Shown here: piece by piece, positions 35,235 through 43,182 of the stretch
How positions within the stretch are numbered: position 1 is the first letter of the stretch
Layout of the letters: each line of letters opens with the position of its first letter
Assembly (NCBI GenBank): GCA_947175425.1
Contig: CAMWMR010000007.1
Coordinates: 27,373 to 91,372 of the forward strand
DNA: 64,000 bases
Direction of reading: 5' to 3'
DNA from: an uncultured Porphyromonadaceae bacterium
GTDB taxonomy: Bacteria; Bacteroidota; Bacteroidia; Bacteroidales; Muribaculaceae
The notes under the pieces: generated by a model
Told to the model about the DNA's origin: nothing
The model's database searches: none
What the model saw: the letters and a program-made list of their open reading frames with translations, nothing else
Program-made: the position numbers and the translations under genes

Positions 35235-36652
35235 CAGATGCTGCTGAATTTATAGGCAAAGCCTATCGAAAGAATTTCCTTTACCTGAAGTTTCTTCCAT
35301 TTCAGGTCGGCGCACTCGGGAGTATTTGTGTCGTAACGCACATGGACGTAGACCTGAGTGGAAAGGAAACGGTTGATATCGAACGACAGCTTGTTTTCCC
35401 AGTCGACCTGTGCCGATTCGTAGTTGGTGAATGCAAACACGCGGCTGCTGAACGAAATATTATAGCACATTTGCCAGAATAATTTAAGTTCGGCGCTGGA
35501 ACCGAAGCTGTGCTTTATTATGCGTCCCGGCTCTATATCGTACAGTGTGGGGTCGATGCCTCGGTTGATACAGGTCTTGAGCGAGTAGGAAAGCGGGGCT
35601 ATGGATGCATCGAAGGTAAAAGTCTTTTTGGTATTGGCATAGTTGTAGGTCATACCGATACCGGCGGTAAGTTCGCCGGGAGAGAGAAATGCCGAGCGCA
35701 GATTGTGCGAATTTGTCTCGAACGAGTTGAGAAGCTGTGTCTTGAACTGTGCCGTCAGCGAGTAGTACCAGCGTTTTGCAGCCTTTATACCGAATGTGCT
35801 GTTTACTTGAAAAAGGTCGTCCGATATATTGTAATTGTGAATGGTATCTTCGGGAGCGCTGTTCATGCCGAGCTTGTACTGTGCCGTTGTTTCGAACAGC
35901 AGATTGGGATGAAACTCGGGATTGAGTTTCACGTTGTACAGTATGTTGGCAAGCATGTTGAGGTTGTTGTTGCCGCCCTGATACCAGTTAGGTGATACAT
36001 ATGCTTGCGAGAACTGCAGCAGTGCGTTGAAAGTGCGCAGCCAGTGTGTCTTTTTCACTTCCGAAGCGTGGAGTGTGGGAGCAATGTCGCGTGTACCTGT
36101 AGTTTCGTGAATTACAATGGTGTGTTCGGTGGGATCTACAACCGCATTGAAGTGCTTGGGTGCCTCGGGAAGAGTGTTTATGTTGTAGGGAACCAGTTCG
36201 GGCGAACCGAAAAACAGTGCGCGTTTAAGTTCGCGTATACGGCGTTTCATGGCTTCGCCTTCCTCGGCCCAGCGCAGCGATTCCACACCGCTGAGTTCGG
36301 CGTCAAAAGGTTGGTAGTCATCGCCGTATTCAAATCCTGTATATACAGCCGGCATGAACAGATAGCGCGGAAGCGGCTGTGCGGCCATTAGCTGCTTGTA
36401 GTCGGAGGGATTTATGGAATCCATAAAGCTGTCCACATCCTCAAGTGCGCGGAACAAAGCCGCGGTATCGGTGAGAAGTGTGTGACGCTCGGGCTTTTGA
36501 AAAACAGGAGCTGTTTCGACTGCAATGGCTGCGGAGTCGCTCACATTTGCGGAGTGAAAGAACATGGCCTGTGCATTCGCCGACACAGGCAACAGTGAAA
36601 TGAATGAGAATATTAAGCTGAATACAAGAGGTTTGAATGCTTTTTGCGGCAT
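35234..36652 (-). CDS. DUF3078 outer-membrane beta-barrel protein
   Basis: A 472-residue exported protein, with the signal ending near SANAQA (about residue 28). The C-terminal 270 residues alternate aromatic and polar residues as in an outer-membrane barrel. They include YVSPNWYQGGNNNLNMLANI, the conserved W-x-x-GG-x-N-N core of DUF3078, and end in the aromatic-rich SIGFAYKFSSI. The N-terminal 190 residues form a separate periplasmic domain. It lies 11 bp after menG and is coupled to two small secreted proteins. The transported or assembled substrate is unknown. Confidence 0.82.
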   Translation of the reverse strand: MPQKAFKPLVFSLIFSFISLLPVSANAQAMFFHSANVSDSAAIAVETAPVFQKPERHTLLTDTAALFRALEDVDSFMDSINPSDYKQLMAAQPLPRYLFMPAVYTGFEYGDDYQPFDAELSGVESLRWAEEGEAMKRRIRELKRALFFGSPELVPYNINTLPEAPKHFNAVVDPTEHTIVIHETTGTRDIAPTLHASEVKKTHWLRTFNALLQFSQAYVSPNWYQGGNNNLNMLANILYNVKLNPEFHPNLLFETTAQYKLGMNSAPEDTIHNYNISDDLFQVNSTFGIKAAKRWYYSLTAQFKTQLLNSFETNSHNLRSAFLSPGELTAGIGMTYNYANTKKTFTFDASIAPLSYSLKTCINRGIDPTLYDIEPGRIIKHSFGSSAELKLFWQMCYNISFSSRVFAFTNYESAQVDWENKLSFDINRFLSTQVYVHVRYDTNTPECADLKWKKLQVKEILSIGFAYKFSSI

Positions 36653-36663
36653 ATGTGATGAAA

Positions 36664-37398
36664 TTATTTAACGGCGGTGTACAAAGTGCACACGCCAAAA
36701 AACAATGAATGGTAGGACGCCTTGGAAAATCCCGCCTCGGTCATAAGCCGGGTCATGGCGTCGCGTTGCGGAGCTGCGGCGATACTTTGCAGGAGATAGC
36801 GGTAGGCATCGCCGTCGCCGGCTACAATACGTCCGGCGGTGGGAATTAGCAGACGGGTGTATATGGTGTATAGAGGCTTGACGAACGCATTTGCCGGGCG
36901 CGAAAGTTCCAGAACAGCCAATGTTCCGCCGGGTTTGAGTATGCGGTGCATCTCGCGGTAGCCTGCGGCAATATCGGCAAAATTGCGCACGCCGTAGGCA
37001 ACTGTCACGGCCCGGGCGCATTCGTCGTCCAGGCCGGTGCTCAGGCAGTCGGCTTGTTCAAAGCTCAGCCGGGAGCCGCACTCGCTGTTGGCAGCCTTTT
37101 CGCGGGCTTTCTCAAGCATGCCCTCCGAAAGGTCAATGCCGTGTATGCGGGCCGAGGGCATTTTGCGTGCCAGTGCCAGAGCCACGTCGCCGGTTCCGGT
37201 GGCAAGGTCCACAATAGCTTCAGCCCCTGTGGCCGATACGGCTTTTACAAGCCGGCGCAGCCACAGACGGTCAAGCCCGAAAGTCATGGCGCGGTTCATA
37301 AAGTCGTAGGCAGGTGCGATGGCATTGAACATGTCGCGCACCTGCTTGCCTTTTTCGCGCGTATCGCCGGCGTAAGGATTTACGTTCTCTACTTTCAT
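36664..37398 (-). CDS. menG: Demethylmenaquinone methyltransferase
   Basis: A 244-residue UbiE/MenG methyltransferase. The family N-terminal signature MFNAIAPAYDFMNRAMTFG (about 24-42) and the SAM-binding motif IVDLATGTGDVALALA (about 63-78) are clear, with the later VTVAYGVRNF also diagnostic. It methylates demethylmenaquinone to menaquinone, the electron carrier of this phylum. It is 9 bp after purC and 11 bp before the DUF3078 gene. Confidence 0.95.
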   Translation of the reverse strand: MKVENVNPYAGDTREKGKQVRDMFNAIAPAYDFMNRAMTFGLDRLWLRRLVKAVSATGAEAIVDLATGTGDVALALARKMPSARIHGIDLSEGMLEKAREKAANSECGSRLSFEQADCLSTGLDDECARAVTVAYGVRNFADIAAGYREMHRILKPGGTLAVLELSRPANAFVKPLYTIYTRLLIPTAGRIVAGDGDAYRYLLQSIAAAPQRDAMTRLMTEAGFSKASYHSLFFGVCTLYTAVK

Positions 37399-37407
37399 CC
37401 CCTCGCC

Positions 37408-38358
37408 TCAGAGATTGAGGTTGGCAAGGAAGTCGAGTACGCCTTTTTCTATGCGTTTGGCGGCGTCTTCTTCCGCTGCGGGAACGAATTTAGTGCCGGT
37501 GAGGTGCTCGTAAAGCTCGATGTAACGTTCCGAAATGGAGCGGCATACCTCGGGAGTCATTTCGGGAACGGTTTCGCCGGGGCGACCCATAAAACCGTTT
37601 TCCATGAGCCACTGGCGCACGAATTCCTTGGAAAGCTGGCGCTGGGGCTTGCCCTGTGCAAAGAGGTCGGCATAGGTGTCGGCGTAGAAGTAACGGGAGG
37701 AGTCGGGGGTGTGAACTTCGTCGATGAGCATTACTTTGCCGTCGTGCTTGCCGAACTCGTATTTGGTATCCACAAGGATAAGACCTTTTTCGGCGGCCAT
37801 CTGCGTGCCGATTTCAAAAAGACGCAGGGCGTATTTTTCCATAACCTCGTAGTCGGCTTCGGCAACAATTCCCTGCGCTATAATTTCTTCGCGGGAAATG
37901 TTCATGTCGTGGCCTTGGTCGGCTTTGGTTGTGGGGGTGATTATGGGGCGGGGGAGTTTTTCGTTTTCGTGCAGACCCTCGGGGAGTTCGACACCGCAAA
38001 TGGAACGGGTGCCTGCGGCATAGTCGCGCCACGCGCTTCCGGCGAGGTAGCCGCGAACAATCATTTCAACACGGAAACCTTCACAGCGTACTCCGGCAGT
38101 GGCCATGGGATCCACTTCGGCGAGTTTCCAGTTGGGAATTTCCTTGGCGGTGGCGTCGAGGAAGTAATTGGCTATCTGGTTGAGCACTTGTCCCTTGAAA
38201 GGAATGCCTTTGGGCAAAACAACGTCGAATGCCGAGATGCGGTCGGTGGCAACCATCACCAGGATGTCGTTTTCAATAGCGTAAACGTCGCGCACTTTGC
38301 CGTGATAAACTGCTTCACTTTGTTTGGGAAAATGGAAATCGGTGCTTGTGAGGGTCAT
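37408..38358 (-). CDS. purC: Phosphoribosylaminoimidazole-succinocarboxamide synthase
   Basis: A 316-residue SAICAR synthetase of the longer type. Motifs include [25 protein letters not shown] (about 33-46), [16 protein letters not shown] and [15 protein letters not shown] with the ATP/magnesium-site [12 protein letters not shown]. It joins aspartate to CAIR in purine synthesis. It lies between phoH (44 bp upstream) and menG (9 bp downstream). Confidence 0.96.
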   Translation of the reverse strand: MTLTSTDFHFPKQSEAVYHGKVRDVYAIENDILVMVATDRISAFDVVLPKGIPFKGQVLNQIANYFLDATAKEIPNWKLAEVDPMATAGVRCEGFRVEMIVRGYLAGSAWRDYAAGTRSICGVELPEGLHENEKLPRPIITPTTKADQGHDMNISREEIIAQGIVAEADYEVMEKYALRLFEIGTQMAAEKGLILVDTKYEFGKHDGKVMLIDEVHTPDSSRYFYADTYADLFAQGKPQRQLSKEFVRQWLMENGFMGRPGETVPEMTPEVCRSISERYIELYEHLTGTKFVPAAEEDAAKRIEKGVLDFLANLNL

Positions 38359-38402
38359 GTCGGTTTATTATTTGTGGTTTAGGTTCTTGTTCAATAGCAT
38401 GA

Positions 38403-39416
38403 TTACGGCTGTTGCTCCTGCTGAGGCGGCTCCTGTTCCTTGGCGGCTTCGCGTGCCTGTCGCTCGCGCTCGGCCTCTTCGGCATCGTGGCGTTCGTAGG
38501 CTTCCACAATGCGTTGCACAAGGGAGTGGCGCACAATGTCCTTTTTGGCGAATTCAACGCGTCCCACACCGGGTACTTTTTCAAGAATCTTGAGAGCCTG
38601 TACAAGTCCCGACTGTGTGCTTCGCGGGAGGTCTATCTGGGTAACGTCGCCGGTAATAATCATTTTGGCGTTCATGCCAAGTCGTGTGAGGAACATCTTT
38701 ATCTGATGCACGGTAGTGTTCTGTGCCTCGTCCAGCACGATTATGGCATCGTTGAGAGTACGCCCTCGCATGAATGCAAGCGGCGCTATCTGAATAACCT
38801 TGCTCTCCATGTATTCCTTAAGCTTAACGGCGGGAATCATGTCTTCCAAAGCATCGTAAAGTGGCTGGAGATACGGGTCGATTTTATCTTTCATGTCGCC
38901 CGGCAGGAAGCCCAGCTTTTCGCCGGCCTCTACGGCAGGACGCGAAAGAATTATTTTGCGTGCCTGTCGGTTTTTAAGGGCACGCACGGCAAGGGCTATG
39001 GCTATGTAGGTTTTACCCGTGCCGGCGGGACCGAGGGCGAATGTGAGGTCGTTTTGTGCAAAGGTGTCGACAAGCAGTTTCTGGTTGGGCGTGCGGCCGC
39101 TGATAGGCTTGCCGTTTATGCCGTAGATGATGACGCCGTTGTCGGTGGGCTGTTCGCGCGGAGCTTCGCCCTTGATTATGTCTATAATGACTTCTTCGGT
39201 GAGCGTATTGTAACGTTCGGCATAATTGCTCAGTTCCTTCATTTTGCTCTCGAAGACAGCTGTTTCATGCTCCTCGCCGATGACACGGATAACCGAGCCG
39301 CGGGCAGATATTCGTAACTTGGGAAACAAGTTCTTGATAAGCTGCATGTTGGCATTGTTTACGCCATAAAAACACTGGGGGTCTGCGTTGTCGATTATTA
39401 CTATCCGTTCTATCAT
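38403..39416 (-). CDS. PhoH family ATPase
   Basis: A 337-residue PhoH-like protein. The Walker A motif is FALGPAGTGKTYIAIALAV (about 130-148) and Walker B is AIIVLDEAQNTT (about 222-233), both in family context, with LSRPAVEAGEKLGFLPGD between. An N-terminal extension (about 1-105) may bind RNA. The last 25 residues are Gln/Glu-rich. PhoH proteins are linked to RNA metabolism, often with the endonuclease YbeY; no ybeY is adjacent here. It heads the phoH-purC-menG-DUF3078 run, with a -7 element 37 bp upstream. Confidence 0.93.
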   Translation of the reverse strand: MIERIVIIDNADPQCFYGVNNANMQLIKNLFPKLRISARGSVIRVIGEEHETAVFESKMKELSNYAERYNTLTEEVIIDIIKGEAPREQPTDNGVIIYGINGKPISGRTPNQKLLVDTFAQNDLTFALGPAGTGKTYIAIALAVRALKNRQARKIILSRPAVEAGEKLGFLPGDMKDKIDPYLQPLYDALEDMIPAVKLKEYMESKVIQIAPLAFMRGRTLNDAIIVLDEAQNTTVHQIKMFLTRLGMNAKMIITGDVTQIDLPRSTQSGLVQALKILEKVPGVGRVEFAKKDIVRHSLVQRIVEAYERHDAEEAERERQAREAAKEQEPPQQEQQP

Positions 39417-39453
39417 AATGCGAGGCTTTGATGTGATGACAGCCTTTCGGGTG

Positions 39454-39461
39454 CAAAGTTA
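39454..39461 (-). promoter_or_regulatory. -7 element for phoH operon
   Basis: TAACTTTG on the minus strand, 37 bp before the phoH ATG. A weak TTG (39486-39488) is 24 bases upstream, longer than the usual spacing. Confidence 0.55.
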
Positions 39462-39538
39462 CAAAATTTCCTGCGCCCGCAACGGCAATTTCTTATTTTT
39501 TAAACAAATGAACCGCCCGCTTGGTTTGCAGTGAATTT

Positions 39539-40480
39539 TCAACCGAGGCGATTTCCGAGCCACTCGAGCATTACGACATACATTTCGCTGCGGATTTCTT
39601 TTTTGGACAGAGCGAGGTCGTGCAGACCGCCTGCAAAGCTTACTTCGGTAACATTGTCCCCGAGCTGCCGGCCGTAGCGCGATATGCTTTCCACGTCAAG
39701 AATTGCATCGGCTCGGAAATATTTTTCCCTGTCATCGCCTTTTTTAACCGATTCGGAGGAGTGCATAAGTAATACCGGTACATGAAGCTCGCGGCGGCGG
39801 AGCAGTTGCTGTCCTGCCTGAATTGCGTGCACCCAGCCCATGTCGGGGTCGGGAAGAATATCGGGTTTCCAGTCGGTGCGATAGTCCCATTCGCCGCCAT
39901 ATTTCGCCGAGAGTGTCTCGGCATATCCTCTGTCGGGTTTCTGATGCACCCTTATATTGGGGAATATGCGGCCTAATGCACTCACAAAAGGAATGACGGC
40001 TTTTTTCATGAATGCCGGCAAATTCCAGTCGAGGAACGGACTGTTGAGCATGAGCGCCTTGATTAAGGGTGAAGGCTTTTCCGACATATAAAGCGATGTT
40101 ATAAGGCCGCCGGTGGAGTGTCCCAAAAGAGCTATTTCCCGCATGCCGTGACTGCGCATTATTTCAATGGCAGAATCAATGTCGGGAAAATATTCGTGCA
40201 AATCCCGCACCCGGAACATTTTCTGTCCCGGCAGCAGCGAACGCCCGTATTTGCGCAAATCCACGGCATAAAAATTGTAGCCGTTTTCGGCAAACATCTC
40301 AGCCATTTCTTTTTGCAGGAAATAATCGCTGAAACCGTGGACGTACAGAATTGCCTTGGCGCTCTCGTGTTTCGCCTTTTTGAAAACAAGAGTGCTGCGC
40401 ACAGCTCCGCTGTAATCGTCGTGCTGTGGCATATATATCATTTCAAAACCGGTGAGCGGGTCGGTAACTATGGGTGTCAT
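39539..40480 (-). CDS. Alpha/beta hydrolase (serine aminopeptidase S33 type)
   Basis: A 313-residue cytoplasmic alpha/beta hydrolase. The nucleophile is Ser122 in LLGHSTGG, with the oxyanion-side motif ILYVHGFSDYF upstream and the C-terminal GGLHDLALSKKE supplying the likely catalytic His. The pattern matches lysophospholipase/monoacylglycerol-lipase-like proteins. I chose ATG 40480 because the longer reading of the frame would overlap the upstream SDR gene by 95 bp and adds a low-complexity N-terminus. It follows the SDR by 31 bp and is probably cotranscribed. The substrate is unknown. Confidence 0.87.
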   Translation of the reverse strand: MTPIVTDPLTGFEMIYMPQHDDYSGAVRSTLVFKKAKHESAKAILYVHGFSDYFLQKEMAEMFAENGYNFYAVDLRKYGRSLLPGQKMFRVRDLHEYFPDIDSAIEIMRSHGMREIALLGHSTGGLITSLYMSEKPSPLIKALMLNSPFLDWNLPAFMKKAVIPFVSALGRIFPNIRVHQKPDRGYAETLSAKYGGEWDYRTDWKPDILPDPDMGWVHAIQAGQQLLRRRELHVPVLLMHSSESVKKGDDREKYFRADAILDVESISRYGRQLGDNVTEVSFAGGLHDLALSKKEIRSEMYVVMLEWLGNRLG

Positions 40481-40511
40481 ACGTTTATAACGCTTGCTGT
40501 CGAACCCGGGT

Positions 40512-41291
40512 TCAGCGCACTGCTGTAAGGCCGCCGTCAACAGGAAACAGACCGCCCGTGCAGAACGACGAACGATTTCCGGCAAGGAAATATACAAGCT
40601 CGGCAACTTCTTCGGCTGTGCCCGCGCTCCCGCGTTCGAACAAAGCGTCCTCCTCGGCCCACAGTTCCTCTACGCTCATCCCGCTTTTTGACGATACCGA
40701 CTCAAAAAGCTTGTCGACCAGCGGAGTTTTTATCGTGCCGGGACAAACCGCGTTAACACGGATACCGAACGGAGCAAGATCGGCCGACAAATTTTTTGTT
40801 ATCTGCCCCAAAGCGCCCTTGGTAAGTCCGTAGGCAAAATTGCCGCGTTTGCCTATCACCGACTGGTCGGAGGCATTTATTACAATAGTACCTCCGTTTG
40901 CCTTGAGGTGCGGCACCGTAGCGCGGAGAGTGTGGAACGTTCCGTAAATATTGGTTTTCACAACAAGGTCGAATTCCTCCTCGCTAATATCCAGAATAGT
41001 GTTGCGGCGGTGTATTCCGGCGTTTGCAAAAACACTGTCGATGCGTCCGAAACGTTCTATACAGGCCGCCACGGCAGCTTCAACCTCTTTGTAGTCGCGT
41101 GTGTCGGCATGAACATACAAAGCCTCCGGCACATGATTTTCAATAAGTTCGGCAGCAGCATTGTCGTTTATATCTATAAATGCAACCTGCCAGCCGTTGG
41201 CTGCAAAAAGTTTAACCGAAGCGGCGCCTATTCCCGTTGCGCCGCCGGTAATAAATACCACGCCTTGTGTATTGTTATGCGATATTGTCAT
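40512..41291 (-). CDS. Short-chain dehydrogenase/reductase
   Basis: A 259-residue classical SDR. The nucleotide-binding motif is ITGGATGIGAASVKLF (about 15-30), the NNAG-equivalent is VFANAGI, and the active-site segment includes NASDQSVIGKRGNFAYGLTKGAL, with the catalytic Tyr-x-x-x-Lys. Asp39 after the second strand (FIDIND) suggests NAD preference. The substrate is not determinable. It is divergent from the methyltransferase gene and has a -7 element at 41314-41321. Confidence 0.9.
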   Translation of the reverse strand: MTISHNNTQGVVFITGGATGIGAASVKLFAANGWQVAFIDINDNAAAELIENHVPEALYVHADTRDYKEVEAAVAACIERFGRIDSVFANAGIHRRNTILDISEEEFDLVVKTNIYGTFHTLRATVPHLKANGGTIVINASDQSVIGKRGNFAYGLTKGALGQITKNLSADLAPFGIRVNAVCPGTIKTPLVDKLFESVSSKSGMSVEELWAEEDALFERGSAGTAEEVAELVYFLAGNRSSFCTGGLFPVDGGLTAVR

Positions 41292-41313
41292 GATTTCTTG
41301 TTTCTGAATTGCA

Positions 41314-41321
41314 CAAAGTTA
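41314..41321 (-). promoter_or_regulatory. -7 element for SDR gene
   Basis: TAACTTTG on the minus strand, 22 bp before the SDR ATG. No clear -33 element. It lies back to back with the methyltransferase promoter. Confidence 0.5.
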
Positions 41322-41364
41322 CGAATACTTTTGCCAAAGGAGTGCATTTGTCCGAAAAATATCG

Positions 41365-41372
41365 TAACTTTG
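41365..41372 (+). promoter_or_regulatory. -7 element for SAM methyltransferase gene
   Basis: TAACTTTG ends 4 bases before the ATG at 41377, predicting a leaderless mRNA. Confidence 0.55.
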
Positions 41373-41376
41373 CATT

Positions 41377-42081
41377 ATGCATGGAAAGGTATATCTGTTT
41401 CCCACTACAATGTCGGCAGGAGCACCCGCGGAGGTGCTTCCGCAGCGTAATATCGACCTTATTCGCAATGTACGCTATTTTGTGGTGGAGGAACTGCGCA
41501 CGGCGCGCCGCTTTTTGAAAGCCTGCGACCGCAGCATCGATATCGACGCTCTCAATTTCGAAGTCCTCAACGAGCACACTCCTCAGCAGGATGTGGAAGC
41601 TATGTTGCGCCCTGCTTTGGAAGGAAACGATATAGGTGTGCTCAGCGAAGCCGGATGTCCGGCAGTGGCCGACCCGGGTGCCGACCTTGTTGCCGTGGCA
41701 CAGCGCCGCGGTGTGGAGGTGGTGCCGTTGGTGGGGCCGTCGAGCATTCTGTTGTCGCTCATGGGCTCGGGCTTCAACGGACAGAGTTTTGCCTTTACAG
41801 GTTATCTGCCCATTGATGCCGCAAAACGTGCCGAGCGTTTCAAGCAAATGGAACGAGACATTCGTGTGCGACGCCAGACACAGATTTTTATAGAAACGCC
41901 TTACCGCAACAACAGGCTTGTTGCCGAACTTTGTTCAAAACTCCCGGGCGAAATGCTGCTTTGTGTTGCATGCGACATCACGGGACAAGACCAGTCCATA
42001 CGCACCATGCCGCTTAAAAAGTGGAAAACGAGTCAATATAACTACGATAAAAAACCGAGCATATTCCTGCTTTACAGCTAA
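41377..42081 (+). CDS. RsmI-like SAM-dependent methyltransferase
   Basis: A 234-residue tetrapyrrole-methylase-fold protein. GVLSEAGCPAVADPGADLV (about 87-105) and VVPLVGPSSILLSLMGSGF (about 113-131) match the RsmI branch, which methylates the 16S rRNA ribose at C1402. Bacteroidetes often carry this shorter paralogue, whose N-terminus (LFPTTMSAGAPAEVLP) differs from true RsmI, so the target may differ. It is followed 6 bp later by the MBL-fold gene. The start overlaps the promoter zone closely. Confidence 0.87.
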   Translation: MHGKVYLFPTTMSAGAPAEVLPQRNIDLIRNVRYFVVEELRTARRFLKACDRSIDIDALNFEVLNEHTPQQDVEAMLRPALEGNDIGVLSEAGCPAVADPGADLVAVAQRRGVEVVPLVGPSSILLSLMGSGFNGQSFAFTGYLPIDAAKRAERFKQMERDIRVRRQTQIFIETPYRNNRLVAELCSKLPGEMLLCVACDITGQDQSIRTMPLKKWKTSQYNYDKKPSIFLLYS

Positions 42082-42087
42082 AAAATA

Positions 42088-43059
42088 ATGAGCCGCCGAC
42101 GTCAAAAACGAAACCAACAGGCCTACTGGGGTACACAGCCCGGGCTTTTCGACGCGCCTGCCGATGACGTGGCAGCTCCTCTTGCGCCAATGTCGGACGA
42201 TGCCGTAGATGCTCCCGAGCAACTGCGGTTTATTTCGTTCGGAAGCGGTTCCAGCGGTAACTGTGCTTATATAGGAACGCCCTCGTGCGGACTTCTCATA
42301 GATGCGGGTGTCGACAATAATTTTGTTATCGAATCACTTGCACGAAACAGTATCGACCCAGCCACAATTCGCGGTATACTCCTCACCCACGACCATAGCG
42401 ACCACGTGCGCTATGCCTACGCATTGTTGCGTCATAACCGCTCGTGGCGTCTTTTTGCAACACCCAAGGCAATGAACGGTTTGCTCCGACGGCATAATAT
42501 GTCGCGGCGTGTAGCCGATTATCATCAGCCGATTTACAAGGAATTCCCTTTTAATGCCGGTCCTTTTACCGTTACGGCTTTTGAAACAAGCCACGACGGT
42601 ACCGACAATTGCGGATTTGCCGTGCAGATGAACGACAATATTTTTGTTGTGGCCACCGATACGGGTACAATAACCTCGCGGGCGGATTTCTACATCCGAC
42701 AGGCACAGTTCCTTATGATTGAAAGCGATTACGATGCTTCAATGCTTGCAAACGGCCGATACCCGCAGTATCTCAAAGCCAGAATATCCTCAACTACCGG
42801 ACATCTCGACAATGCCGATACCGGGCGCTATCTCGCCTCGGTAGGCGCGGCAGGAATTTTGCGTCGCGTGTTCCTGTGTCATCTCAGCGAGCATAACAAC
42901 ACGCCGCAGATAGCGCTTGCAACAGTGTACGGCATGCTTGAGGAGGCCGGCATTTCCGTTTGCCACGATCGTGAGCCGGCACCGGGCGATACACGTCTGC
43001 ATGTGAGTGTCCTTCCTCGTCGCGAGTGCTCACCCTTGGTGACGCTGAAAAAAGATTGA
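42088..43059 (+). CDS. MBL-fold metallohydrolase (WalJ/YycJ-like)
   Basis: A 323-residue metallo-beta-lactamase-fold protein. The metal motif is LLTHDHSDHVRYAYALL (about 96-112), with the early FGSGSSGNCAYIG and the later CHLSEHNN typical of the YycJ/WalJ subgroup. The subgroup is linked to DNA repair or cell-wall control in other phyla. The first 45 residues are a Gln/Arg- and Ala/Pro/Asp-rich extension not usual in the family; Met35 (42190) is an alternative start. It is cotranscribed with the methyltransferase and ends at a clear terminator. Confidence 0.9.
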   Translation: MSRRRQKRNQQAYWGTQPGLFDAPADDVAAPLAPMSDDAVDAPEQLRFISFGSGSSGNCAYIGTPSCGLLIDAGVDNNFVIESLARNSIDPATIRGILLTHDHSDHVRYAYALLRHNRSWRLFATPKAMNGLLRRHNMSRRVADYHQPIYKEFPFNAGPFTVTAFETSHDGTDNCGFAVQMNDNIFVVATDTGTITSRADFYIRQAQFLMIESDYDASMLANGRYPQYLKARISSTTGHLDNADTGRYLASVGAAGILRRVFLCHLSEHNNTPQIALATVYGMLEEAGISVCHDREPAPGDTRLHVSVLPRRECSPLVTLKKD

Positions 43060-43088
43060 TATTCAAACACACTATATGAATTTACAAG

Positions 43089-43115
43089 CATCGTCCACCG
43101 CGACGATGTTTTTTT
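43089..43115 (+). terminator. Terminator after MBL-fold gene
   Basis: CATCGTC (43089-43095) pairs with GACGATG (43102-43108) around a 6-base loop, followed by seven T residues. Confidence 0.85.
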
Positions 43116-43120
43116 GTATA

Positions 43121-43162
43121 TAAAAAATTAAAAACGGCGCTGCCGCAAGGCAACGCCGTTTT
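43121..43162 (-). terminator. Terminator after OB-repeat lipoprotein operon
   Basis: On the minus strand AAAACGGCGTTGCC pairs with GGCAGCGCCGTTTT, a 14-bp stem with one T-G pair and a 4-base loop, followed by TTAATTTTTTA. It closes the TonB-receptor operon. Confidence 0.88.
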
Positions 43163-43182
43163 GTTATGGATGTCAGCCGGGA

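Noticed and set aside
40481..40606. 42-codon N-terminal extension of the alpha/beta hydrolase
   Set aside because: It would overlap the upstream SDR gene by 95 bp and is not needed for the fold.
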